Below the pieces are notes generated by a model that had not been told where the DNA came from, made no database searches, and saw nothing but the letters and a program-made list of their open reading frames with translations. 64,000 nucleotides of DNA from assembly GCA_003491285.1 (NCBI GenBank), contig CP022705.1, positions 1,299,501-1,363,500 on the forward strand. The letters run 5' to 3'. Below are positions 53,029 through 62,066 of this stretch, piece by piece. The stretch's first letter is position 1, and every line of letters begins with the position of its first letter. Made by a program: the position numbers and the translations under genes. The DNA comes from Methanobacterium sp. BRmetb2 (GTDB lineage: Archaea > Methanobacteriota > Methanobacteria > Methanobacteriales > Methanobacteriaceae).

Positions 53029-53400
53029 ATGAAAGTGAAAAATATCATGATTAGTGAAATGGATACTATAAATGAGGATGCTAACTTGGAAGATGTTCTC
53101 AGAAACGGGATTGAAAGGGAAAGAGGAAGCTTTATCGTTACAAAGGGAGATGAAAACATAGGCATTGTTACAACGTGGGATGTTCTGGAAGCAATAGCTG
53201 AAGGTGATGATTTAAGTGAGATTAAAGTTTGGGATGTCCTAGAGCGAGAGTTAGTAACCATTTCTCCTGAGGCCACTTTAAAAGAAGCTGCAGATACCAT
53301 GGTAAAAAATGTTGTATGGAGACTTCTCGTAGAAGAAAATGATCAGATCGTAGGAATGATCAGTGCTACTGACATATTCAAAGCAAAGTTAGGCAAATAA
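53029..53400 (+). CDS. CBS-domain pair protein
   Basis: A 123-residue protein of two CBS domains, residues about 1-60 (MKVKNIMISEMDTINEDANLED) and 66-123 (VWDVLERELVTISPEATLKEAADTM...LLVEENDQIVGMISATDI). Such stand-alone pairs bind adenosyl ligands and regulate partners. The partner is unknown. GGCGAT lies just before the ATG. It is flanked by minus-strand genes. Confidence 0.92.
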   Translation: MKVKNIMISEMDTINEDANLEDVLRNGIERERGSFIVTKGDENIGIVTTWDVLEAIAEGDDLSEIKVWDVLERELVTISPEATLKEAADTMVKNVVWRLLVEENDQIVGMISATDIFKAKLGK

Positions 53401-53598
53401 AATTTAATAATTTTATTTTATTAATAATTCTATTTTAAGAGTTTAATGATTAATTTATACTTTTTTTATTCTAGATGGGGATTAATAAGTCTTCTAAATT
53501 AACTTTGATTGGCTTTTGATAAATCTTTCAATTTTTAGTATTTTACATTTAATTTTAATAAATAAATCAAGGAGTAAGTATTAAAGGAGTAAGTTATA

Positions 53599-56037
53599 CT
53601 ATAAACTCCAGACTAACACTTCTCCATCTTCTTTAGCTAATTTAAACAATTCCAGACCTGTTCCTTTCATATAATACAATTTGGTGAACATGGAATCTTC
53701 CAGTTCTTTGTTCATTATCACTGCAGTATACGTATCATTCTCTTTTATTAAGAGAATACTTAAAGGGCTGTCCTCTGAAACTAATTCATCTTTTACAACT
53801 TCTCCATTTTCAATAATAATTAGCTTGTGAGGCTCTATTGCTTGTTGTTCTTCACCTTGTTTGGCTGCTATTACTGCAGTAATGTTTGTCCCGTTGATCT
53901 GCCCTATAACACCCACAGTTGCTTCTTCTGTCACAATGTTAACGGTTTGGATTATGGTGGTATTGTTGATCACTTGTTCTGGTGCACTTGCAACTGCTGG
54001 GTAATATCCATATTGGGTTCCCTGATTGCTATCGAAGTTCCAACTTCCAAAGTAAGACCACCAACCAGCTTTACCAACCATATCCCCACTGGTTATAAGT
54101 ACAAAAGGCGCAGGATTATCTGGGTGAGTATATTTAAGGATAGTAGATGCTTGACTTGAGCTTAAATTGTATTGAGTAGTTAATATTGATTGGGCGGCTT
54201 GTTTATCAACACCTAAAATAGTATCCAATATCTCCACACTCTTTTTTGTATCTTTTGTGTAATTATCCAGTGTGAGATATGCCTCATCACCACTCGAAGT
54301 TATCATTCGCAGTATTCCTGCAGATAAACTTTCATTATTAGTTATTAAGGCTTTTCCAACCCAATATGCTCGTGGAGTATTTTGAGATCCACCATCAAAT
54401 GTGACGGGCCTATCTCCAACTGCCGCAAATAGATGGCCAAAGTCCCACCAGGAGGTTATAACTGTATCCTTTGAAGTATTTTGATTTATCCACTTTAAGG
54501 AGTTAACCATAGAGTCATCGGTACCAGGAACTACTGAACTTGATATGGAATAGGCACCAGAAACTGATTGATAAGATACTACTGCTATGATTAATAAGGC
54601 TACAATGGCACAATAGCGGGGATTTTTGATATAGTTTCTTAAATAAAGTACTCCAATTCCAATAAAAATACCCGTACCCAGAGCTATAGGTAACGAAAAT
54701 GCAGCAATAAATCTAACACCTTTGGTAACTGCATAAGCAGTGATTAAAAGCCATAAAGCGAAGAGCACGATGTATAATAGATAATTCTTCTTATCCTCAG
54801 TTAAAAAAGGAGTCGATGGTTCTGATTTTTTAGTAGCGGCATCTTGTGATTTCTTTGCCTTTTTATTTTTCTTTTTACGTTTTTTAGATTTTTTATCAGA
54901 ATTAACTTCTTCTTTCTTTTTGCCAGGACCTTTTCCCCTTATCATCTGAATTAGTAGTACAATGCTTAATATTCCCATCACAAAAGGTAATACACCCCCA
55001 ACACCGTACACTACTTCCAAAAAGCCGGGTATTTGTAGTTCTGATACTGAGACATAAACATTTGGATAAGCAGTATTTTGCACTACAGACTGTATCTGTG
55101 CAAATCCAAATGGTTCAAAAAGTGATGATGCAAACTTAGAAAATCCAAAGAATAGACCTATAAAAAGGGAGCTTAGAACCACAAAGATTAGGAGTGACAT
55201 AATTTCTGGATGATCAAACAACCATTTTTTGATATATGATCCATCAATCTTTGTTTTATCTGGTTTATTAGTCTCTTTTTTCTCTTTTTTCTCTTTAAAG
55301 AATAGTTTGAGAACTATTAGATATATTACTACTGTGGCTATTATGAGGTAGAAAAGGTACCACCAACCTACCCAGGCCATGGAAAATACTAACATAGATA
55401 CAGCAGATAAAACACCATAAATTCCTTTCATTTTAATGTCACTAACCCTAATACTTTCTACAAAGAACCAAACCACCAGAAGGGGAAGCAGCATGTTAAA
55501 CATGTCTGTATCAAAAAATCCGGCAAATGTATGGGAGAAATATGTGGGTGCCGTACCTACTAAAATAGCAGCTGTAATTCCTCCGAAGTCGTTGGTTATT
55601 TTTTTGATAAATAAATAAGCTGGAATGACACATAAAGAGGCTATAAAAGCCGCCATCCAGTAACAAACTGTGATCAACGACACACTGGTAAATGCATTCA
55701 CAATTTTATAAACCATGGCTGTTACATAAACAATTAAAGGTGGATAATCCGCTGCTCTTCCAGGGGGGTAATATGAATGCAGATCCCATGGTACTCCGTC
55801 CAATATGGTGTCTCCTAAATATCCATGATCCAGGAAATCCTGAGTCATACGATAGTTATAATAAGAATCCATTTCACTGAAATATGGAAGTCCGTTTTCG
55901 TCTTGATAAAAGCTTTTCATGTCTTGAGGAACGCTGGATAAATTCACAGATTCTGTCCTCAAGTAAAACATCATTGAAAATAGTAATATAATAATTATTA
56001 TGGTCCTGTATTTGGATAGAAATTCTTTTGCGTTCAT
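53599..56037 (-). CDS. aglB: Oligosaccharyltransferase STT3/AglB
   Basis: An 812-residue protein. About 11-13 membrane helices fill residues 12-480, interrupted by a very lysine-rich cytoplasmic loop near residue 380. The first external loop has EMDSYYNYRM (catalytic DxD-type acid), and the soluble C-terminal domain begins with SWWDFGHL, the WWDYG variant that binds the acceptor Asn-X-Ser/Thr. It transfers lipid-linked glycan to surface proteins. AGAGGGC is the RBS. Confidence 0.95.
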   Translation of the reverse strand: MNAKEFLSKYRTIIIIILLFSMMFYLRTESVNLSSVPQDMKSFYQDENGLPYFSEMDSYYNYRMTQDFLDHGYLGDTILDGVPWDLHSYYPPGRAADYPPLIVYVTAMVYKIVNAFTSVSLITVCYWMAAFIASLCVIPAYLFIKKITNDFGGITAAILVGTAPTYFSHTFAGFFDTDMFNMLLPLLVVWFFVESIRVSDIKMKGIYGVLSAVSMLVFSMAWVGWWYLFYLIIATVVIYLIVLKLFFKEKKEKKETNKPDKTKIDGSYIKKWLFDHPEIMSLLIFVVLSSLFIGLFFGFSKFASSLFEPFGFAQIQSVVQNTAYPNVYVSVSELQIPGFLEVVYGVGGVLPFVMGILSIVLLIQMIRGKGPGKKKEEVNSDKKSKKRKKKNKKAKKSQDAATKKSEPSTPFLTEDKKNYLLYIVLFALWLLITAYAVTKGVRFIAAFSLPIALGTGIFIGIGVLYLRNYIKNPRYCAIVALLIIAVVSYQSVSGAYSISSSVVPGTDDSMVNSLKWINQNTSKDTVITSWWDFGHLFAAVGDRPVTFDGGSQNTPRAYWVGKALITNNESLSAGILRMITSSGDEAYLTLDNYTKDTKKSVEILDTILGVDKQAAQSILTTQYNLSSSQASTILKYTHPDNPAPFVLITSGDMVGKAGWWSYFGSWNFDSNQGTQYGYYPAVASAPEQVINNTTIIQTVNIVTEEATVGVIGQINGTNITAVIAAKQGEEQQAIEPHKLIIIENGEVVKDELVSEDSPLSILLIKENDTYTAVIMNKELEDSMFTKLYYMKGTGLELFKLAKEDGEVLVWSL

Positions 56038-56360
56038 GGTATGCCCTCTGATTGCATGAAGGATATGTGTTTAAAATATATAAAAGTTCCCTATTTTATT
56101 TTAAATGGATTCTATTTAAATTATTTAAGAGATACAATATGTGAAATAGTATTTAAAAAGTTTAGAACAAATCAATTCCTTTTATTAAATCTTCAAAATT
56201 TGAGAAAAAAAGCCATGTCTCTAAATCAAAATTTTTAATAAAAATAGCTACTTTATTCACATTTTAACAAAAATTTCTCCATTCTAAACATCAACTGGTT
56301 TTTAATTATCTTTGAAAAAAGAGATATGATATTTTGTTGTTTTTTTAGAATAAGTGTTTA
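56038..56360. other. 323-bp intergenic region between topA and aglB
   Basis: It holds the aglB promoter on the minus strand and AT-rich sequence. An open frame at 56041-56238 on the plus strand has no RBS and no protein-like composition, so I do not call it. No repeat or structured RNA is seen. Confidence 0.5.
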
Positions 56361-58499
56361 TTAGTTGGTTTGTTTCTCTTCTTCAATAGATTTGGTGAAT
56401 CTGCACTTAGGAAAACCACTGCATCCAATAAATTCTCCATAACGGCCGGATCTTTTTATCAAATCACTTCCACAATCTGGACATTTTCCCACAACTTCGT
56501 TAGATGGTTTTTTGCCTTCCCTACCACAGTCTGGATCGAGACAAGCCCTTTGACGAGGTTTACCAAATGATATCATGGGCAGACCACATTTTTCACAAGT
56601 TGTTTTTAATATGCTAGCACCGCGTGGAAGGGGATAAGTTACCTTACAGTCCGGGTATCCTGAACATCCCACAAATATGCTTCCGGTACGGGGAGAATTG
56701 ATTAATATTAAATTATTACCACATTTACATTTACCAACAATTCTACTTTCTTTGTAGGCTTCGTAAAGTTCTTCACCTATCTTTAATTTTTTATTCTCTA
56801 TATCCTCTAAAATAGATGTAACTTCTACTTTAGCCTCTTCTATAACTGTATCTTTTTCAATAGATCCTTTTATTATCTCTTGTAGTTCATTTTCAAATTG
56901 TCTGGTTAATTCTTCACTGGTAATTTTATCACAATATTTCTTCATGGTATCAATGAGCTGTTCACCAAGCTGATTTACCTCAATTTGCTTTCCTTCTATG
57001 TATTTTCGATCATAAAGGATGGATATTATGTTGGCTCTTGTTGATTTAGTACCTAATCCTCTTTTTTCTAGTTCCCGTATTAAAGAGGCTTGGTTGTATC
57101 TTGCAGGAGGTTTTGTCTCCTTTTCATCGCAGATAATTTCTAGTACTTTCAATACATCTTCTTCTTTTATATCTGGAAATACATCATTTTCTATTTTTCG
57201 GTAAGGATAATGCTCTAACCAACCCAGTTTAGCAGTTTTTCTTCTACTGAATGTAAATTCTTCATTTCCAATATCTAAATCAACTTTCATAGTCTCAGTA
57301 ACTGCATCGGCACTGAACACGCTTATAAATCTGTATACAATCAATTCATAAATTTTTTGAGAATCTGTACTTAATTTTTTAGGGATTAAACCGGTAGGAT
57401 GTATAGCTGGGTGAGCTTCATCCTTTTTTTTACCTTCTTTGGGGAAATAAGGTTTTTTGAGTTTGGAAATATGCTTTTTAAAAGTGTTATTTTTACCAAG
57501 TTTTTTTAATATTTTGTCATATCCTATGCTTTTTGGCAGTTTCTGTGAAGATGTTCGAGGATAAGAGGTATATCCTTCAATATAAAGATTTTGTGCTACT
57601 TGCTGGGTCTTTTTTGGACTAAAACCAAATAAACCATATGCTTCTGATTGTAAAGTTCCCAGATCAAAGGGTACGGGAGGTCTCTTTTTACTTTCCCGTA
57701 AATTGATACTTTCAACCAGCGCATCTTTGTTTTCACAATTTTTTAAAATAGAATCCGCTTCTTTTTTATCAAAAATTTTGCCTCTTTTATGATCTGCGAG
57801 TATTCCGCCCTCTAAATCAGCTTTGATCATCCAGTAAGGCTCTGGTATAAACTCTTTAATCTCTTTTTCCCGATCAACCAGTATAGATAGAGTTGGAGTT
57901 TGAACTCTACCTGCAGAAAGTTGAATATACCTGGAGGTGGCTTTCATCACAGAATCTGTTAAATATTTAGATATATTTACTCCAAAGAGAAAATCAAGTA
58001 CGTGACGTGCAATACCACTATCCACCTGTTTTAGATCAATATCTATAGGATTTTCATATGCATCTAACACATCTTCCTTAGTTAAAGTGGAAAATTTCAT
58101 TCTAAATGCATTATCTAAACTTTTTTCCCCACAAGCATATTTTAATGCATTATAACCAATTAATGTACCTTCTATATCATAATCACAAGCATGAATAAAT
58201 TTATCAGCATTTTTTGCGAACTTTATAATGGCGTCAATGTAATTTTTAACATATTTTTTGCTTTTGTCTTTTTCATACAGAGGTTTCCAGTCAATATCAA
58301 ATATTTTTTTCTGCCGGGAATTTTTAGGTGCAAGTGAGTATAAATGGCCAACTGCAGCTAAAACAGTAGTTTTTTTACCATTTTCTTCAAATTCGTAATA
58401 AGGAACTCTTTTATAACTTTTTTTAACCGCGTTGCTGGAGAGTGCGCTGGCTATTTTTTCAGATGATTTTGGTTTCTCGCAGATTATAACCTCATGCAT
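56361..58499 (-). CDS. topA: DNA topoisomerase I (type IA)
   Basis: A 712-residue enzyme. The Toprim domain starts HEVIICEKPKSSEKIA with DYDIEG; the catalytic tyrosine lies in GYTSYPRTSS near residue 312. The C-terminal 110 residues have three zinc-ribbon units (CGNNLI..CSGYPDC, CEKCGLP..CLDPDC, CPDCGSD..CSGFPKC). It relaxes negative supercoils by single-strand passage. GAGTGAT three bases before the ATG at 58499 decides the start over the TTG at 58511. Confidence 0.95.
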   Translation of the reverse strand: MHEVIICEKPKSSEKIASALSSNAVKKSYKRVPYYEFEENGKKTTVLAAVGHLYSLAPKNSRQKKIFDIDWKPLYEKDKSKKYVKNYIDAIIKFAKNADKFIHACDYDIEGTLIGYNALKYACGEKSLDNAFRMKFSTLTKEDVLDAYENPIDIDLKQVDSGIARHVLDFLFGVNISKYLTDSVMKATSRYIQLSAGRVQTPTLSILVDREKEIKEFIPEPYWMIKADLEGGILADHKRGKIFDKKEADSILKNCENKDALVESINLRESKKRPPVPFDLGTLQSEAYGLFGFSPKKTQQVAQNLYIEGYTSYPRTSSQKLPKSIGYDKILKKLGKNNTFKKHISKLKKPYFPKEGKKKDEAHPAIHPTGLIPKKLSTDSQKIYELIVYRFISVFSADAVTETMKVDLDIGNEEFTFSRRKTAKLGWLEHYPYRKIENDVFPDIKEEDVLKVLEIICDEKETKPPARYNQASLIRELEKRGLGTKSTRANIISILYDRKYIEGKQIEVNQLGEQLIDTMKKYCDKITSEELTRQFENELQEIIKGSIEKDTVIEEAKVEVTSILEDIENKKLKIGEELYEAYKESRIVGKCKCGNNLILINSPRTGSIFVGCSGYPDCKVTYPLPRGASILKTTCEKCGLPMISFGKPRQRACLDPDCGREGKKPSNEVVGKCPDCGSDLIKRSGRYGEFIGCSGFPKCRFTKSIEEEKQTN

Positions 58500-58786
58500 A
58501 ATATCACTCAATTCATTGTTATGATTATTTTAAATTAAATTATTATCGTTTAAATTAACTGTTGCATTTATTACATAACTTCTTTCGATTTTCATATTAT
58601 TAATATAAGTACATAATTAGTGGATTATTTTTAGTTAATATATTTAAATAAGAAGGATAAATTTGAAAATCCTATTTAATAAAATATTGATAAAACCTAA
58701 AAAATGCACATTAACTAAATTAGGCCTTATTTTAACACTTTAAAATTTATTTAAGTATCTAAAAAAAGATTAATTAATAAATAAAA

Positions 58787-58945
58787 TTAATAAAATCCAT
58801 AAAACTCGGAACAATAAGGACAGAGTGGATATTTCCCATGAATGTATCTACTAATATCATCTTCATTCATGTCAAATTCTTTATTACAAATAAAGCAAAT
58901 TTCAATCTTTTCAGATTTTACTTCCTTTTTATCTTTTATCATCAT
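58787..58945 (-). CDS. 52-residue zinc-finger microprotein
   Basis: The open frame extends upstream into serB on the same strand, but ATGAGG at 58951-58956, five bases before an ATG at 58945, marks the real start. The product is lysine/glutamate-rich at the front (IKDKKEVKSEKIEIC) and carries CFICNKEF and CPYCSEF, two CX2C knuckles 22 residues apart, consistent with one zinc site. No family is recognised. It lies about 100 bp downstream of serB and may be cotranscribed with it. Confidence 0.6.
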   Translation of the reverse strand: MMIKDKKEVKSEKIEICFICNKEFDMNEDDISRYIHGKYPLCPYCSEFYGFY

Positions 58946-59045
58946 GGAAACCTCATAATGGACATTATTTACAGAATCTATCTCCTCGTAAATGATTACA
59001 GAATATAATTTAGAATTTAAATAAATATTAAAGGGATTTAATCCC

Positions 59046-60548
59046 TTAAACAATGTTGTGTTTTTGAAGCAGTAGTAACTCATCAGTACTGAGTTTTTTA
59101 CCCTCTTTGAATTTTTGATATATCTCTTCAGCTTTTTCTTTTTCTTGTAAATTTCGTTTTTTACTAGCTTTGTTTTCAATATGGCGTTTCTCTGATTTGA
59201 CTTTACCAATTTTTTTATTTATTTTGTGGATTTCATCTAAAATTGCCCGGAATTTGTCATGTTTTGCTGATGCTTTTTCCTTGCATTCCACAAACTTTTT
59301 ATGGGCATCATCGGCTTTGCTTCGTATTTCATCTGTTTTTTTGAAATATTCAAGCATTTTATCATGGGCAATTTGTGCTTCATCTGAAAATTCAACAACT
59401 TTAGCATGATATGATTCTGATGTTTTTCTAAGTTCAAGAGCTTCTTCTCGAACTTCTTCGTCTTCCTGGATTTCTTTAAGCTTTTTTCGAAGATCTGTAG
59501 ATTTTTTGACTAATTCATTTTCTTTTCTAATATCCAAAACCTTGGTTTCTATGGTTTTTTCAATCTTTTTAATTTCATTTTCAATTTTAATACGATCTTT
59601 CTTACCAGAAGCCCATTCCATACTTTTAAGTTCTTTATTAGCTTTTTCACGAAGTTTTTTGTTTTTCTCAACTTCTTCGTTGAATTTGTTTCTTTTGTCC
59701 CGGAATTCTATGGCATTATTAAGATTTTCTTTAAGACTACTATTAAGATCATCTCTTAGCGTTCTGAAATTTTTAGCTTCCTGATTAAGCTTATCTCTCT
59801 CTTCTGCAACTTTTGTTAGCATTTTTTCATAAGTTTGCTTTTCATTAAGCAGCTTTTCATTGCTTTGTTCCAGGTTAACTGATTTTATTTCATAATCACC
59901 ATCAGTCTCTTCAGCGTCGCCATCAGTATTTAAATGAGTTAAAAGTTCTCTTAAATCTTTTTTATCAATAACAACATCTGCTATTTCTTTAACTGCAGGT
60001 TTAGCATTAAATGCTATTCCTAATTTAACAGATTTAAGCATGGATATATCATTAGCTCCATCACCAACAGCAACACAATTTTCTAATGATATGTTTTCTT
60101 TTTCAGATAGTTCCTTTAGAACATCTGCTTTTGAACCTTTTACCAAGGGGCCTTCAACTTCTCCGGTTAGTAAACCATCTTCTTCCATGAGACTGTTTGA
60201 AAAAGCAAAATCCAATCCTAATTTGTCTTTAATATGGTTGGATATGATTTCGAAACTACCGGTTATTGTCGCAATTTTATACCCTTTATTTTTGAGTTCT
60301 TTAATAGTTTCTTCAGCTCCTTCCATCAGCGGTATTTTTTCAACAACCTTCTGTATATCTTCGACTGAAGTCCCTTTAAGTAAAGATACTCTCTCTTTAA
60401 TTGCTGTTTCAAAATCTAATTCGCCTTGCATGGCTTTTTCTGTTATTTCTGTTATTTCTTTGTCGACGCCTTTTAACTTACTAATTTCATCTATAGCCTC
60501 GCCATCAATAATTACGTTGTCAAGATCAAAAACTACAAGCTTAATCAA
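59046..60548 (-). CDS. serB: SerB-like phosphoserine phosphatase fused to a long coiled coil
   Basis: A 500-residue protein of two parts. Residues 1-205 are a HAD phosphatase of the SerB type: LVVFDLDNVIIDG (nucleophile Asp), TGSFE, and VAVGDGANDISMLK. Residues about 215-490 are almost pure charged coiled coil (LEQSNEKLLNEK..., LRKKLKEIQEDE...), like archaeal COG1340 proteins. Start is taken as TTG at 60548 with GGTGGT upstream; a GTG at 60557 is possible. Typical SerB is about 210 residues, so the tail more than doubles the protein. Confidence 0.85.
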   Translation of the reverse strand: MIKLVVFDLDNVIIDGEAIDEISKLKGVDKEITEITEKAMQGELDFETAIKERVSLLKGTSVEDIQKVVEKIPLMEGAEETIKELKNKGYKIATITGSFEIISNHIKDKLGLDFAFSNSLMEEDGLLTGEVEGPLVKGSKADVLKELSEKENISLENCVAVGDGANDISMLKSVKLGIAFNAKPAVKEIADVVIDKKDLRELLTHLNTDGDAEETDGDYEIKSVNLEQSNEKLLNEKQTYEKMLTKVAEERDKLNQEAKNFRTLRDDLNSSLKENLNNAIEFRDKRNKFNEEVEKNKKLREKANKELKSMEWASGKKDRIKIENEIKKIEKTIETKVLDIRKENELVKKSTDLRKKLKEIQEDEEVREEALELRKTSESYHAKVVEFSDEAQIAHDKMLEYFKKTDEIRSKADDAHKKFVECKEKASAKHDKFRAILDEIHKINKKIGKVKSEKRHIENKASKKRNLQEKEKAEEIYQKFKEGKKLSTDELLLLQKHNIV

Positions 60549-60562
60549 TAATACCACCGAGT

Positions 60563-61108
60563 TTAAATCAAATCCAATTCTTCTAAACGCTCTCGAGTTT
60601 TAGCAACACCGAGTTTAGCGTCATCAAAACTCTTAGCCCCAGTACAAACTACTTTCCCGGAACCAAATAAAAGCAATACTACTTTTGGGTCGCCAAGTCT
60701 GTAAACTAAACCAGGGAATTGTTCTGGTTCATATTCTGTGTTTTCTAATCCTAAGGCCACTGCTTCCAGATTTAAGGTTTTACCTAAATTGGCTGAAGCT
60801 ACAATGTTTTGAATTTTTATTTCAAACTCTTTAGGAATATCTGGATCTAGTGTTCTCATTTTATCCACTGCAATGTGAATAGCCTTCTTAGAATCTTCTA
60901 TAGATTTAGCTCCAGTACAAACTAATTTACCTGAACCAAATATCAGGGCAGCGGTTTTTGGCTCTTTCAATTTATATACTAATCCTGGAAAATTTTCTAC
61001 ATTATATTCTACGCCTTCTAATGCAGGTGCAACTTGTTTAAGTTCTAATGATTTTCCTAATGTTGCAGAAGCCACGATGTTTTCGATTTTTATTTCTACA
61101 TCTGTCAA
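60563..61108 (-). CDS. tbp: TATA-box-binding protein
   Basis: A 181-residue protein with two clear direct repeats: IKIENIVASATLGKSLELKQVAPALEGVEYNVENFPGL and IKIQNIVASANLGKTLNLEAVALGLENTEYEPEQFPGL, each ending in GSGKLVCTGAKS or GSGKVVCTGAKS. It recruits TFB and RNA polymerase to TATA boxes. Start is TTG at 61108 with GGAGGT five to six bases upstream. serB lies directly downstream. Confidence 0.98.
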   Translation of the reverse strand: MTDVEIKIENIVASATLGKSLELKQVAPALEGVEYNVENFPGLVYKLKEPKTAALIFGSGKLVCTGAKSIEDSKKAIHIAVDKMRTLDPDIPKEFEIKIQNIVASANLGKTLNLEAVALGLENTEYEPEQFPGLVYRLGDPKVVLLLFGSGKVVCTGAKSFDDAKLGVAKTRERLEELDLI

Positions 61109-61507
61109 ATATATACCTCCGAATAATCACGATTTATTTATATACATTTTTTATATGGTTTATAAAGGGTTATTTATATTACTTTATATTATAAAAAATA
61201 TTTTTTTGTCTTTAACAGTAAATATGAAAAATAATCTAGATAAATAATATCCTATTCTATAAATTTTATTGGCTTAAATCAAAATAAAAATGATTAGAAA
61301 CCCTTATTTTTCATTTACAAAATCAGAGAAAATTTTTTTAAAACTATCAACTAATTTTATCATTCAAATATTTACATTATATTATATCATACTTTACACG
61401 TATTGTTTTTTAAGTTTTTTAGTATTTAAATAAACATTTTATTAAATATATTGTTCTAATAGTACTTCATACGGTGATAGAAAAATATCAATATAAAAGG
61501 GGAAATA
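61109..61507. other. 399-bp AT-rich divergent promoter region (tbp / 61508 gene)
   Basis: The region is strongly AT-rich with many TATA-like tracts and homopolymer runs. It must contain the tbp promoter (minus) and that of the hypothetical gene at 61508 (plus, RBS AGGGG). I see no reading frame, stable hairpin or repeat. Confidence 0.5.
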
Positions 61508-61918
61508 ATGGTTTTAGATCCAAGATTCTACCGTGAAGAAATTTCAAATCTAGAAATCGAAGGTTTAAATCTAGATATTGATTCGGTTGCAGAAGCTTTA
61601 CAATTACTCGTCAAATTAAAGAAAATTGAAAAGACTTTACTTAAGATAAACTATAATATTCGCATGGACACGCGTTCCATTCGAAAAGAATATCTAAAGA
61701 GAATTGAAGAGTTGAATAAACCAGTTAAAGTAATGAAAGTATTTAATAAGAAATTAAATAAAAAAGAATCTTTAAAAGTTAAGAAAAAAATTGTAGATGA
61801 GAGGGATCATAGAATAAAACCATACGAACTTCTTGAAAGACTTATAAATGATTATTTATTGCAGATCCATGATGCAAAAAATTATTTAGAAAACTTTATA
61901 GAAAAAAACGTAGAATAA
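61508..61918 (+). CDS. Hypothetical helical protein
   Basis: A 136-residue protein of high charge, rich in K, L, I and E, predicted all-helical with heptad-like spacing from about residue 28 to 70 and 105 to 133. It starts MVLDPRFYREEISNLEIEGLNLDIDSVAEALQ, which reads as an ordered domain. No catalytic motif and no family is recognised. AAAGGGGAAATAATG gives a good RBS. It is divergent from tbp and may be specific to Methanobacteriales. Confidence 0.65.
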   Translation: MVLDPRFYREEISNLEIEGLNLDIDSVAEALQLLVKLKKIEKTLLKINYNIRMDTRSIRKEYLKRIEELNKPVKVMKVFNKKLNKKESLKVKKKIVDERDHRIKPYELLERLINDYLLQIHDAKNYLENFIEKNVE

Positions 61919-62021
61919 ATAATATTTTAAGCAATACAAATCTTAAAATTAAGTATTATTCCAAGATTCATTAATCAAAATACATTATTAACTAAATTTT
62001 TCTTACAAAATTCCTATAAAA

Positions 62022-62032
62022 TTTTTATATTT
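62022..62032 (+). promoter_or_regulatory. TATA box of the ribonucleotide reductase gene
   Basis: TTTTTATATTT lies so that transcription would begin around 62050-62056. The leader before the apparent ATA start at 62067 would then be only about 10-15 bases, so the gene is nearly leaderless. Confidence 0.5.
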
Positions 62033-62066
62033 AGTTTCACTCGATTAAAACTAAGGCCGTGGGAAT

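Noticed and set aside
56041..56238. 65-codon ORF upstream of aglB on the plus strand
   Set aside because: It lies in the divergent side of the aglB promoter, has no ribosome binding site and its composition (many C, F, N, L) does not resemble a conserved protein.
58946..59209. Upstream extension of the zinc microprotein frame to 140 codons
   Set aside because: It would overlap serB by 164 bp with no ribosome binding site, while a good one stands before the ATG at 58945.
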